Shown: in pieces, positions 17,136-27,139 of the stretch
How positions within the stretch are numbered: the first letter of the stretch is position 1
How the letters are laid out: the number at the start of each line of letters is the position of its first letter
NCBI GenBank assembly: GCA_002381125.1
Contig: DFUT01000024.1
Location: forward strand, 1 to 64,000
Direction: 5' to 3'
DNA from: Bacteroidales bacterium UBA4179
GTDB taxonomy: Bacteria; Bacteroidota; Bacteroidia; Bacteroidales; Dysgonomonadaceae
DNA: 64,000 nucleotides
The notes under the pieces: model-generated
The model's input: only the letters and a program-made list of their open reading frames with translations
Databases searched by the model: none
What the model was told of the DNA's origin: nothing
Position numbers and translations under genes: made by a program

Positions 17136-20100
17136 TTATTCTTCTTCTTCTTTTGTTACCTTTTCAAAAATATGTGAATGTGTAGATACATTCATTTTCT
17201 CAAAATCTTCTTTCGAGCCAACGATGATCTTTTCGAATTCACGCTGACCTGTGCCGGCAGGGATAAGGTGACCGCATATAACGTTTTCTTTCAATCCTTC
17301 CAAGGTGTCCACTTTCCCATTTATAGCTGCTTCACTTAGCACTTTTGTGGTTTCCTGGAACGATGCAGCAGACATAAAGCTGTTGGTTTGCAATGCTGCT
17401 CGTGTAATCCCCTGTAAGACTTGATTGGCTGTTGCAGGAATAGCGTCCCTTGCTTTTACAGGTTTTAGGTCGCGGCGTTTCAACGAACTGTTTTCATCGC
17501 GAAGTTTACGGGCTGTTACAATTTGTCCCGGCTCAAATATTTGAGAATCTCCCGGATCGACAATTACTTTTTTGCCCCAAATGCGATCGTTTTCTTCCAT
17601 CAATTCGTTCTTGTCAACCAATTGTTTCTCCAAAAACCGTGTATCACCCGGATCAACGATTTCAACTTTACGCATCATTTGACGGACAATAACTTCGAAA
17701 TGCTTATCGTTGATTTTCACACCTTGTAAACGATACACGTCCTGGATTTCGTTTACGATATATTCTTGAACGGCCGTAGGTCCTTTAATTGCCAGAATAT
17801 CGGCAGGGGCAATAACTCCATCGGATAAGGGCATTCCGGCACGAACGAAATCGTTTTCCTGAACCAAGATCTGTTTGGAAAGAGGCACAAGGTATTTTTT
17901 CACTTCTCCTGTTCTGGAGGTAACAAAAATTTCTTGTTTTCCTCGTTTGATTTTCCCGAAAGACACTTCACCGTCGATTTCGGAAACTACAGCTGCATTC
18001 GAAGGATTGCGTGCCTCAAAAAGTTGTGTTACGCGAGGCAATCCTCCTGTAATATCCCCTGTTTTCCCTATAGCTCGAGGCATTTTTGCCAGAATATCGC
18101 CTGCTTTAATATCGTCGTTTTCATTTTTAACGATATGAGCGCCTAAAGGTAAGGTGTATGTACGTATAATATCTCCATTTTCGTTTACAATATAAGCGGA
18201 CGGAGTTTTTGTTTTATCGCGTGATTCGATGATGACTTTTTCTTTCAGTCCGGTTTGTTCATCTGATTCCACTTTATAAGTGACATTTTCGATAAAATTT
18301 TCGAAATGAATTTTTCCGCTTGCTTCTGAAATAATAACGGCATTAAACGGATCCCATTCACAGATGAGGTCGCCTTTCTGTACTTTGTCTCCTTCGCCAT
18401 AATATAGCTTTGCTCCATAGGGTACATTGTGTGAGAGCAATACGATTTTCGTGTTTGGATCCACAATACGCATCTCTACCAAACGGCTCACTACTATTTT
18501 GTAGGGTTTGCCTTCAGCATTTGTTTCTTGTGGATCAACCACGCGAAGTTCGTCAAATTCCAGTATTCCGTCGTATTTGGCTACGATGTTGCTTTCGGCC
18601 GCTATATTTGAAGCAATACCGCCTACGTGGAAGGTACGGAGCGTAAGTTGAGTTCCCGGTTCACCGATAGATTGGGCGGCGATGACTCCAACAGCCTCGC
18701 CTTTTTCAACTAGACGACCACTGGCAAGGTTGCGTCCGTAGCATTTTGCACAAACACCGCGTCGTGCTTCACATGTGAGAACGGAACGGATTTCCACTTG
18801 TTCAATAGGCGATTCTTCAATTTTTTTCGCAATTTCTTCGGTTATTTCTTCGCCTGATTGAACCAAAATCTCTCCTGTGAAAGGATGTTGTACATCATGA
18901 ACAGAAATGCGCCCCAATATACGTTCATAAAGAGAGGCTACGACTTCATCGTTGTTTTTTAATTCTGTAGCAACCAATCCTCGTAGTGTTCCACAGTCTT
19001 CTTCGGTCACGATTACATCTTGTGCCACATCAACCAAACGTCGGGTAAGGTATCCTGCATCGGCTGTTTTGAGCGCTGTATCGGCAAGCCCTTTACGTGC
19101 TCCGTGAGTCGAAATAAAGTATTCAAGTACCGATAATCCTTCTTTAAAGTTTGAAAGAATGGGGTTTTCAATGATTTGAGCACTTTCAGCTCCACTTTTT
19201 TGTGGTTTGGCCATCAATCCACGCATACCCGATAGCTGTCGAATTTGTTCACGTGAACCGCGTGCTCCGGAATCCAACATCATATAAACCGAATTGAATC
19301 CTTGATCGTCTTCTGCCAATCTTTTCATCAGAATATTGGATAACTTGGAATTGATATGGGTCCACGTATCGATTATTTGGTTGTATCGTTCGTTATAGGT
19401 GATGAATCCCATATTATAGTTTTCCATTATCTGATCGACTTGGGCGTAACCCTCACGAATGAGATCTTCTTTTTCAGGTGGAATGATGATGTCTTCCAGA
19501 TTGAATGAAAGTCCTCCTTTAAACGCCATTTTATAACCGAGATCTTTGATATCATCCAGATATTGGGCAGTACGAGCTATCCCACATTTTTTCATTACTT
19601 TTCCGATAATATCGCGAAGCGATTTCTTTGAAAGGAGTTCATTGATATATCCCACTTCTTTTGGGATACATTCGTTCGTGATTACACGTCCCACGGTCGT
19701 TTCATGCATCTTTCGGATCGGATTTCCATCTTCATCCACATCGTCAACGACTACTTTTACTAATGCGTGAATATCCACTTTTCCTTCGTTGTAAGCAATA
19801 ATGGCTTCCTCTTCACCGTAAAAAATCATTCCTTCACCTTTTGCTCCCGGACGGATCTTGGTAATGTAATACAAACCAAGAACCATATCTTGAGATGGAA
19901 TGGTGATAGGTGCTCCGTTAGCCGGGTTCAAGATATTATGCGATGAGAGCATCAGAAGCTGAGCTTCCAATATGGCTTCGTTACCTAACGGGAGATGAAT
20001 GGCCATTTGGTCACCATCGAAGTCTGCATTAAATGCAGTACAAGCCAATGGATGGAGCTGAACGGCTTTTCCTTCGATAAGTTTTGGCTGAAACGCCTGA

Positions 20101-21434
20101 ATACCCAAACGATGCAACGTTGGAGCACGGTTGAGAAGTACCGGATGCCCTTTCATTACATATTCCAAAATATCGTAAACAACAGGTTCTTTACGGTCGA
20201 CAATTTTTTTCGCCGATTTTACGGTCTTGACAATACCTCTTTCTATAAGTTTACGGATAATGAATGGTTTGTATAGTTCGGCTGCCATGTCTTTTGGCAA
20301 ACCACATTCGTGCATTTTTAGTTCGGGACCGACTACAATAACCGAACGAGCAGAATAGTCCACACGTTTACCCAATAGGTTCTGACGGAAACGTCCTTGC
20401 TTTCCTTTTAAACTGTCGGAAAGCGATTTTAATGGTCGGTTCGATTCCGTTTTAATCGCACTGGATTTTCGCGAATTGTCGAAAAGTGAATCAACGGCCT
20501 CCTGAAGCATGCGTTTTTCATTTCGAAGAATCACTTCAGGAGCTTTAATGTCGATAAGTCTTTTCAATCGGTTGTTTCGAATAATTACCCGGCGATAAAG
20601 GTCGTTTAAATCGGAAGTTGCAAAACGCCCCCCATCCAGTGGTACTAACGGACGAAGTTCGGGTGGAATGACAGGGATCACTTTCATGATCATCCATTCG
20701 GGCTTGTTGATATGCTTCGAGTTCCTGAAAGCTTCCACTACTTGAAGCCTTTTTAGTGCTTCGTTTTTTCGTTGCTGTGATGTTTCTGTGCTAGCGCTGT
20801 GTCGCAACTGATTTGCCAGTTTGTCAAGATTGATGCGCTGAAGAAGATCCAGTATCGCTTCAGCTCCCATTTTTGCAATAAATTTGTCGGGATCCGAATC
20901 TTCCAGTTGTTGATTCTCTTTCGGTATAGAACCCAACAGTTCCAGGTATTCGTCTTCGGTAAGGAGATCGTTTTCTTCTACCTTGTCTTCCAGAATACCG
21001 GGTTGGATAACCACGTATCTTTCGTAGTAGATAATGGAATCGAGTTTTTTTGTTGAGATTCCCAACAGATAACCTATTTTGTTGGGTAATGTTCTGAAAT
21101 ACCAGATATGAGCTACCGGCACTACCAACCGGATGTGGCCGGTACGCTCTCTGCGTACTTTTTTTTCGGTTACTTCAACGCCGCACCGGTCACAGACAAT
21201 TCCCTTGTAACGTATTCTTTTGTATTTGCCGCAATGACATTCGTAGTCTTTTACGGGACCGAAAATACGTTCGCAGAAAAGTCCGTCACGTTCGGGCTTG
21301 TAAGTACGATAATTGATAGTTTCCGGTTTCAATACTTCACCGTAAGAATTTTCAAGAATTTCTTCGGGTGAAGCTAAACTGATAGTAATTTTTGAAAAGT
21401 TACTCTTTATTTTATTGTCTTTTCTAAATGCCAT
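17136..21434 (-). CDS. rpoC: DNA-directed RNA polymerase beta' subunit
   Basis: A 1432-residue catalytic subunit of RNA polymerase. The active-site Mg2+ motif 'NADFDGDQM' is at about residue 470. The N-terminal zinc site 'CHCGKYKRIRYKGIVCDRCG' and the second zinc cluster ('CEARRGVCAKCYG') are intact, as are the bridge helix and trigger loop ('GEPGTQLTLRTFHVGG'). The start has normal spacing after rpoB (105 bases). The C-terminus ends in a run of Glu ('VTKEEEE'). Confidence 0.99.
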   Translation of the reverse strand: MAFRKDNKIKSNFSKITISLASPEEILENSYGEVLKPETINYRTYKPERDGLFCERIFGPVKDYECHCGKYKRIRYKGIVCDRCGVEVTEKKVRRERTGHIRLVVPVAHIWYFRTLPNKIGYLLGISTKKLDSIIYYERYVVIQPGILEDKVEENDLLTEDEYLELLGSIPKENQQLEDSDPDKFIAKMGAEAILDLLQRINLDKLANQLRHSASTETSQQRKNEALKRLQVVEAFRNSKHINKPEWMIMKVIPVIPPELRPLVPLDGGRFATSDLNDLYRRVIIRNNRLKRLIDIKAPEVILRNEKRMLQEAVDSLFDNSRKSSAIKTESNRPLKSLSDSLKGKQGRFRQNLLGKRVDYSARSVIVVGPELKMHECGLPKDMAAELYKPFIIRKLIERGIVKTVKSAKKIVDRKEPVVYDILEYVMKGHPVLLNRAPTLHRLGIQAFQPKLIEGKAVQLHPLACTAFNADFDGDQMAIHLPLGNEAILEAQLLMLSSHNILNPANGAPITIPSQDMVLGLYYITKIRPGAKGEGMIFYGEEEAIIAYNEGKVDIHALVKVVVDDVDEDGNPIRKMHETTVGRVITNECIPKEVGYINELLSKKSLRDIIGKVMKKCGIARTAQYLDDIKDLGYKMAFKGGLSFNLEDIIIPPEKEDLIREGYAQVDQIMENYNMGFITYNERYNQIIDTWTHINSKLSNILMKRLAEDDQGFNSVYMMLDSGARGSREQIRQLSGMRGLMAKPQKSGAESAQIIENPILSNFKEGLSVLEYFISTHGARKGLADTALKTADAGYLTRRLVDVAQDVIVTEEDCGTLRGLVATELKNNDEVVASLYERILGRISVHDVQHPFTGEILVQSGEEITEEIAKKIEESPIEQVEIRSVLTCEARRGVCAKCYGRNLASGRLVEKGEAVGVIAAQSIGEPGTQLTLRTFHVGGIASNIAAESNIVAKYDGILEFDELRVVDPQETNAEGKPYKIVVSRLVEMRIVDPNTKIVLLSHNVPYGAKLYYGEGDKVQKGDLICEWDPFNAVIISEASGKIHFENFIENVTYKVESDEQTGLKEKVIIESRDKTKTPSAYIVNENGDIIRTYTLPLGAHIVKNENDDIKAGDILAKMPRAIGKTGDITGGLPRVTQLFEARNPSNAAVVSEIDGEVSFGKIKRGKQEIFVTSRTGEVKKYLVPLSKQILVQENDFVRAGMPLSDGVIAPADILAIKGPTAVQEYIVNEIQDVYRLQGVKINDKHFEVIVRQMMRKVEIVDPGDTRFLEKQLVDKNELMEENDRIWGKKVIVDPGDSQIFEPGQIVTARKLRDENSSLKRRDLKPVKARDAIPATANQVLQGITRAALQTNSFMSAASFQETTKVLSEAAINGKVDTLEGLKENVICGHLIPAGTGQREFEKIIVGSKEDFEKMNVSTHSHIFEKVTKEEEE

Positions 21435-21484
21435 ATATTTATATTGTTGTGTTTATAAAGAGTTGTCAATATTTTTTTTGGAAT

Positions 21485-21528
21485 CGAAAACGGTTGGAAT
21501 GGAATATTTTTCCCATTGTCCGTTTTCG
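21485..21528. promoter_or_regulatory. Stem-loop between rpoB and rpoC
   Basis: Outer arms of 9 bp (21485-21493 with 21520-21528, core CGAAAACGG) enclose a second 5-bp stem (21498-21502 with 21513-21517). There is no following U-tract, so it is more likely an mRNA-processing or stability element than a terminator. Confidence 0.55.
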
Positions 21529-21539
21529 AATTTACAAAT

Positions 21540-24500
21540 TTAATCAAGTGAGATGCTCAATCCCAGTCCTCTGAGTTCGTGAAGCAATACGTTTAGCGAT
21601 TCAGGAATACCCGGCTGTGGCATAGGATCGCCTTTAACGATGGCTTCATATGCTTTTGAGCGTCCAATCACATCATCGGATTTGATGGTAAGTATTTCTT
21701 GAAGAGTATGAGCTGCTCCGAATGCTTCGAGAGCCCAAACTTCCATTTCCCCGAAACGCTGTCCCCCAAATTGGGCTTTACCGCCTAACGGTTGTTGTGT
21801 GATGAGGGAGTAAGGACCTATTGAACGAGCGTGCATCTTATCTTCAACCATATGTCCGAGTTTCATCATATAGATGACGCCTACCGTAGCCGGTTGATCA
21901 AATCGTTCCCCTGTGCCTCCATCATAGAGGTATGTTTTTCCGTAACGGGGCAACCCGGCCTTGTCTGTCCATTTATCTAGGTCCTCAAGTGTTGCACCAT
22001 CGAAGATTGGGGTTGAAAAACGAACGCCCAATTTTTCTCCTGCCCATCCAAGCGCTGTTTCAAAAATCTGTCCCAGGTTCATACGCGACGGAACACCTAA
22101 TGGGTTTAAGACAATGTCTACCGGCGTTCCATCGGCAAGAAAAGGCATATCTTCCTGGCGGACTATTTTAGAAACGATACCTTTGTTACCGTGGCGACCG
22201 GCTAATTTATCCCCCACTTGAATTTTGCGTTTTTTGGCTATATAAACTTTAGCGATTTGCATAATTCCGGAAGGAAGTTCATCACCGATCATCAGATCAA
22301 TACGCTTACGTTTGAGTTCTGCATCCAATTCTTTGTATTTACGTAAGTAATTGATCACCGTAATACGGATCAATTCGTTTTTATGTGGATCGTTTGTCCA
22401 TTTGTTCAGTTGAACGGATTGATAATCGGTTTCCTGTAAAATTGCAGGTGTGAATTTTGCTCCTTTGGGTATTATTTCTGTATTGGTATAATCTTTCACC
22501 CCGGCAGAAGTTTTCCCTTCGGTGAGCACAAGCAATTTTTCTATAAGGATCTTTTTTAAATTTTCCATTTTGGCTTCGTATTCTTCTTCCACTTTTGGGA
22601 GTAAAGCCTTGTTGGATAATTTGCCTTTTCCTTTTTTAATTGCTCTCGAAAACAGGTTCGTATCGATTACAACACCACTGAGTGAGGGAGGTGCTTTTAA
22701 TGAAGCATCTTTTACATCACCTGCTTTGTCTCCAAAGATAGCGCGAAGAAGTTTTTCTTCGGGAGACGGATCCGATTCGCCTTTGGGTGTAATTTTTCCG
22801 ATAAGGATATCCCCGGGTTTGACGCGTGCGCCTACGCGGATAATTCCCTTTTCGTCCAAATCTTTGGTAGCTTCTTCACTTACGTTTGGAATATCGGCTG
22901 TCAGCTCTTCAAGTCCCCGTTTGGTCTCGCGAACTTCAAGTGAAAACTCTTCTACGTGTATCGATGTGAAAATATCCTCGGTAACCACACGTTCACTTAG
23001 TACGATAGCATCCTCGAAATTATATCCTTTCCAAGGCATAAATGCCACTTTCAGGTTTTTTCCCAAGGCCAATTCCCCGTTTTTGGAGCAATATCCCTCG
23101 GTCAATACCTGCCCCTTGGTTACTTTATCTCCTTTTCTGCACAGAGGATGTAGGTCGACAGTCGTATTTTGGTTTGTTCTACGGAATTTGGGTATAGTAT
23201 ACGTTTTAATATTATCGTCAAAGCTCGTAAATTCTTCCTCTTCCGTTCTGTCATATTTTATTTTGATGGTAGTTGCATCTACATATATAACTTCCCCATC
23301 ACCTTCGGCCACGAGTTGGGTACGTGAATCTGTAACAACCTGTTCTTCGATTCCGGTGCCTACTATTGGTGCTTCCGGACGTACTAACGGAACGGCTTGT
23401 CTCATCATATTCGATCCCATCAACGCTCGGTTGGCATCATCATGTTCAAGAAAGGGAATGAGCGATGCTGCAATGGATGCTATCTGCATGGGCGACACAT
23501 CCATCATGTCTACCTCTTCAGGTGAAACAACAGGATAATCGACTTCTTTTCTTGCTTTTACTCGTGGTAAGATAAACTTTCCTTCATCGTCAAGTGGCGC
23601 ATTTCCTTGCGCTATCACTTTTCCTTCTTCTTCTTCGGCTGCCAAATAGATGATATTCTCGTTTTTTATGTCTACTTGTCCATCTTTTGCTTTTCTATAT
23701 GGAGTTTCGATAAATCCCAGCTCATTAATTTTTGCGTAAATGCACAACGAGGAGATAAGTCCGATATTTGGTCCTTCCGGTGTTTCGATAGGGCAAAGAC
23801 GTCCATAATGAGTATAGTGAACGTCGCGTACTTCAAAGCCTGCGCGTTCTCGTGTCAAACCACCCGGTCCCAATGCGGATAAACGACGTTTGTGTGTAAC
23901 TTCCGCCAAGGGATTGGTCTGATCCATGAATTGGGACAATGCATTCGTACCGAAGAAGGTGTTGATAACCGATGAAATGGTTTTGGCGTTGATCAGATCA
24001 ACCGGTGTAAACACCTCATTATCGCGAACATTCATTCTTTCCCGTATGATTCGTGCCATGCGGTTTAGTCCTATACCGAATTGGTTGTATAACTGTTCTC
24101 CCACAGTGCGTACACGTCTGTTGCTAAGGTGATCTATATCATCCACTATAGCTTTGGAATTAACCAGTTCAATCAGATATTTTATTATTTCTATAATATC
24201 TTCTTTGGTAAGAACGCGAACATTTTCGTCGATATTGAGGTTCAATTTTTTGTTGATTTTGTAACGCCCAACATCACCTAAATCGTATCTTTTTTCAGAA
24301 AAGAAAAGATTGTTGATTACCTCTCTCGCACTGGAATCGTCAGCCGGTTCGGCACTACGGATTAAACGGTAAATATGACGGATGGCGTCAATTTCCGTGT
24401 TGCTTGGATCTTTTTGGAGGGTATTATAAATGATCGAGTAGTCCGACATGCTGGGTGTTTCTTTGTGCAACAAAATGGAAGAAACACCCGACTCCAGAAT

Positions 24501-25352
24501 TTTTTCTATTTCTTCTTCTCCGAGAATGGTTTCGCGCTCAATAATGATTTCGTTTCTTTCGATAGATGTCACTTCTCCTGTATCTTCATCAACAAAATCT
24601 TCTATCCACGATTTTAGCACTCGTGCTGCCAATTTACGACCCATCACCTTTTTTAGGTTGGTTTTTGTAACCTTTACTTCTTCGGCAAGGTCGAAAATCT
24701 CAAGGATATCCTTATCGCTTTCGAAACCGATGGCACGTAACAATGTGGTAACGGGCAATTTCTTTTTCCGATCGATGTAAGCATACATGACGCTATTGAT
24801 GTCGGTTGCAAACTCAATCCACGAACCTTTGAAAGGAATAATACGAGCTGAGTAAAGTTTGGTTCCGTTTGCATGTATACTTTGACCGAAAAAAACGCCG
24901 GGTGATCGATGTAATTGCGAAACCACCACACGTTCGGCTCCGTTGATCACGAAAGTACCTCTTTCGGTCATGTAAGGAATCGTTCCTAAATATACGTCTT
25001 GAATGACCGGAGCAAAATCCTCATGATCGGGATCAGTGCAATAAAGATATAATTTTGCCTTTAACGGTACACTATAGGTAAGCCCTCTTTCTAAACATTC
25101 TTCGATAGAATATCGTGGAGGATCAACGTAGTAATCAAGGAATTCCAAGACAAAATTGTTGCGAGTGTCCGTAATTGGAAAGTTTTCCATGAAAACTTTG
25201 TATAACCCTTCTTTCTTTCTTTTTTCCGGAGGGGTATCAAGTTGTAAAAAATCTTGAAACGACTTTAATTGAATTTCCAAAAAATCGGGAAATTCATAAG
25301 GATTTTTAATTGTTGCGAAATTTATTCGTTGGTTGGTGTTATTTAAAGACAT
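21540..25352 (-). CDS. rpoB: DNA-directed RNA polymerase beta subunit
   Basis: A 1270-residue subunit forming the other half of the polymerase active centre. Recognisable blocks include 'RVVVSQLHRSPGVFF', the rifampicin-region 'FFGTNALSQFMDQTNPLAEVTHKRRLSALGPGG' split over about residues 500-535, 'YNFEDAIVLSERVV', 'GDKLAGRHGNKGIVSKI' and the C-terminal 'LLHELRGLGLSI'. I chose the ATG at 25352 ('SLNNTNQRINFATIKNPYE'), the start shared by Bacteroidota homologues; the ORF extends to 25391 but the extra residues would overlap the hairpin after rplL. Confidence 0.99.
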   Translation of the reverse strand: MSLNNTNQRINFATIKNPYEFPDFLEIQLKSFQDFLQLDTPPEKRKKEGLYKVFMENFPITDTRNNFVLEFLDYYVDPPRYSIEECLERGLTYSVPLKAKLYLYCTDPDHEDFAPVIQDVYLGTIPYMTERGTFVINGAERVVVSQLHRSPGVFFGQSIHANGTKLYSARIIPFKGSWIEFATDINSVMYAYIDRKKKLPVTTLLRAIGFESDKDILEIFDLAEEVKVTKTNLKKVMGRKLAARVLKSWIEDFVDEDTGEVTSIERNEIIIERETILGEEEIEKILESGVSSILLHKETPSMSDYSIIYNTLQKDPSNTEIDAIRHIYRLIRSAEPADDSSAREVINNLFFSEKRYDLGDVGRYKINKKLNLNIDENVRVLTKEDIIEIIKYLIELVNSKAIVDDIDHLSNRRVRTVGEQLYNQFGIGLNRMARIIRERMNVRDNEVFTPVDLINAKTISSVINTFFGTNALSQFMDQTNPLAEVTHKRRLSALGPGGLTRERAGFEVRDVHYTHYGRLCPIETPEGPNIGLISSLCIYAKINELGFIETPYRKAKDGQVDIKNENIIYLAAEEEEGKVIAQGNAPLDDEGKFILPRVKARKEVDYPVVSPEEVDMMDVSPMQIASIAASLIPFLEHDDANRALMGSNMMRQAVPLVRPEAPIVGTGIEEQVVTDSRTQLVAEGDGEVIYVDATTIKIKYDRTEEEEFTSFDDNIKTYTIPKFRRTNQNTTVDLHPLCRKGDKVTKGQVLTEGYCSKNGELALGKNLKVAFMPWKGYNFEDAIVLSERVVTEDIFTSIHVEEFSLEVRETKRGLEELTADIPNVSEEATKDLDEKGIIRVGARVKPGDILIGKITPKGESDPSPEEKLLRAIFGDKAGDVKDASLKAPPSLSGVVIDTNLFSRAIKKGKGKLSNKALLPKVEEEYEAKMENLKKILIEKLLVLTEGKTSAGVKDYTNTEIIPKGAKFTPAILQETDYQSVQLNKWTNDPHKNELIRITVINYLRKYKELDAELKRKRIDLMIGDELPSGIMQIAKVYIAKKRKIQVGDKLAGRHGNKGIVSKIVRQEDMPFLADGTPVDIVLNPLGVPSRMNLGQIFETALGWAGEKLGVRFSTPIFDGATLEDLDKWTDKAGLPRYGKTYLYDGGTGERFDQPATVGVIYMMKLGHMVEDKMHARSIGPYSLITQQPLGGKAQFGGQRFGEMEVWALEAFGAAHTLQEILTIKSDDVIGRSKAYEAIVKGDPMPQPGIPESLNVLLHELRGLGLSISLD

Positions 25353-25393
25353 GGAAATGTATTTTTTTGAACTCAATATGTATTGACACAAAA

Positions 25394-25426
25394 GGTTAAG
25401 AATCTTACAATAGAAGATTCTTAACC
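25394..25426 (-). terminator. Attenuator-like hairpin between rplL and rpoB
   Basis: A perfect 13-bp inverted repeat (25394-25406 with 25414-25426, core GGTTAAGAATCTT) with a 7-base loop. On the minus strand it is followed by TTTTGTG, a short U-run. It lies between rplL (stop 25454) and rpoB (start 25352), the position of the partial terminator that lowers rpoBC expression relative to ribosomal protein genes in E. coli. Confidence 0.75.
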
Positions 25427-25453
25427 AAGTTAACCCGGTTTGAGGTAGCTTTG

Positions 25454-25834
25454 TTATTTAAGTTCAACTTCTGCTCCTGCCTCTTCAAGTTGTTTTTTTA
25501 AAGCTTCGGCTTCTTCTTTTGTTACACCTTTTTTCAATTCACTGGGAGCAGCGTCAACCAAGTCTTTAGATTCTTTTAATCCAAGACCGGTAATTTCTTT
25601 AACTGTTTTTATAACAGCTAATTTAGCTGCACCAGGACTTTTAAGGACGACATCAAAAGAATTTTTTTCTTCTTCTGCGGGTGCCTCTGTTCCGGCAGCA
25701 GGAGCTCCTGCTACGGCAACAGCTGCGGCAGCCGGTTCAATGCCATATTCAGTTTTTAAAATTTCAGCCAGTTCGTTAACTTCTTTCACTGTTAAGTTAA
25801 CTAATTGTTCAGCAAATGCTTTTAAGTCTGCCAT
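25454..25834 (-). CDS. rplL: 50S ribosomal protein L7/L12
   Basis: A 126-residue acidic protein. The N-terminal dimerisation region is followed by an Ala/Gly/Pro-rich hinge (about residues 36-55) and the C-terminal factor-binding domain with 'KLAVIKTVKEITGLGLKESK'. Multiple copies sit on L10 and recruit translation GTPases. It is 51 bases downstream of rplJ and is followed by the attenuator-like hairpin. Confidence 0.98.
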   Translation of the reverse strand: MADLKAFAEQLVNLTVKEVNELAEILKTEYGIEPAAAAVAVAGAPAAGTEAPAEEEKNSFDVVLKSPGAAKLAVIKTVKEITGLGLKESKDLVDAAPSELKKGVTKEEAEALKKQLEEAGAEVELK

Positions 25835-25885
25835 TGTTGTGTTATTTAATAAATTACTAATTCTGTTTTTGAAGTGATTGAAAAA

Positions 25886-26401
25886 TTATTTTTCGGAAAG
25901 CGCTTTTAATATTCCATGAAGCGTATTTCCTGAAGATTGTAGTGCGGAAATAACATTTTTTGCGGGAGATTGCAACAGTGCGATAATTTCCCCGATAAGT
26001 TCTGTTTTGCTCTTAATAGATACCAGCTCTTTCAAATATTTATCACCGATAAAGAAGCTTTCTTGTACATATGCGCCTTTGAAGGCAGGTATTTTTTTAC
26101 TTTTGTTGTATTTATCGATGAGCTTTGCAGGAGCATTGGGTATGTTTGAAAACATGACGGCTGTATTGCCTTTTAATAGGGGATACAGTTCTTCATAGTT
26201 TTCATCGAGTGATTCCAAAGCTTTACGCATCAGGGTATTCTTCACTACCATCAGCTTGATGTCCTGTTCGAAACACTCTCTTCTCAACTTACTGGTTTTA
26301 GCCGCATCCAACGTAGCTATGTCAGTTAAATAGAAGTTTTCGTATTCCTTGACAGTATCAGCTATTTTTTTGATTATCTTTTTTTTATCTTCCTTTTTCA
26401 T
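25886..26401 (-). CDS. rplJ: 50S ribosomal protein L10
   Basis: A 171-residue protein that anchors the L7/L12 stalk to the 23S rRNA. Typical features are 'NFYLTDIATLDAAKTSKLRRE', 'IKLMVVKNTLMRKALE' and the C-terminal helix that binds L7/L12 dimers ('NVISALQSSGNTLHGILKAL'). It follows rplA by 19 bases, leaving no room for the long L10 leader seen upstream of rplJ in some other phyla. Confidence 0.98.
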   Translation of the reverse strand: MKKEDKKKIIKKIADTVKEYENFYLTDIATLDAAKTSKLRRECFEQDIKLMVVKNTLMRKALESLDENYEELYPLLKGNTAVMFSNIPNAPAKLIDKYNKSKKIPAFKGAYVQESFFIGDKYLKELVSIKSKTELIGEIIALLQSPAKNVISALQSSGNTLHGILKALSEK

Positions 26402-26420
26402 AGATAGTTTATTCCCTTTC

Positions 26421-27119
26421 TTAGTTTTCTTCTATCGATTTTGGATCTATTTTGAGACCCGGACTCATCGTAGTAGAAAGATAAATACTCTTAATATACG
26501 CACCTTTTACTCCGGCCGGTTTCAGTTTTAATAGTGCCCGAATAAATTCTCGCGCATTATCGGCAATTTGCTCGGGAGTAAAGGATATTCTTCCTACTGA
26601 CGCATGAATGATGCCGTATTTGTCTGCTTTAAAATCAATCTTTCCTTGTTTTATTTCTTTTACGGCTTTAGCCACATCGTCGGTAACTGTCCCGCTTTTG
26701 GGGTTTGGCATTAAGCCGCGAGGACCTAGGATACGTCCGAGTGAACCAATTTTACCCATTACAGCCGGTTGCGCTATAATTACGTCAAAATCTATCCATC
26801 CGTTTTTAATTTTTTCGATGTATTCATCGAGTCCCACATAATCGGCCCCTGCTTCTTTGGCTTCGGCTTCAGCCTCAGGCGTACACAGCACGAGAACTTT
26901 TTTTTCCTTACCTGTGCCATGAGGGAGAATTACAGTGCCTCTCACCATTTGGTTGGCTTTACGTGGGTCTATATTCAAACGCACATCAATATCGACAGAT
27001 GCATCAAATTTAGTCGTTGTAATTTCTTTTAATAAAGTAGCTGCTTCTTTCAGTGAATAGGTTTTCCCCGGTTCAATTTTACTCAAAGCCAACTTTCTGT
27101 TTTTTGTCAGTTTTGCCAT
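26421..27119 (-). CDS. rplA: 50S ribosomal protein L1
   Basis: A 232-residue protein of the L1 stalk. The conserved 'KFDASVDIDVRLNIDPRKA', 'GRILGPRGLMPNPKSGTV' and the C-terminal 'GAYIKSIYLSTTMSPGLKID' are clear. In many bacteria L1 also represses translation of its own operon. It lies 20 bases after rplK. Confidence 0.98.
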   Translation of the reverse strand: MAKLTKNRKLALSKIEPGKTYSLKEAATLLKEITTTKFDASVDIDVRLNIDPRKANQMVRGTVILPHGTGKEKKVLVLCTPEAEAEAKEAGADYVGLDEYIEKIKNGWIDFDVIIAQPAVMGKIGSLGRILGPRGLMPNPKSGTVTDDVAKAVKEIKQGKIDFKADKYGIIHASVGRISFTPEQIADNAREFIRALLKLKPAGVKGAYIKSIYLSTTMSPGLKIDPKSIEEN

Positions 27120-27139
27120 GTTTCAATTGAAGTTTTTGA

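Noticed and set aside
22522..23538. 338-codon open frame opposite rpoB
   Set aside because: Antisense shadow of a universally conserved gene; Ser-rich product without domains.
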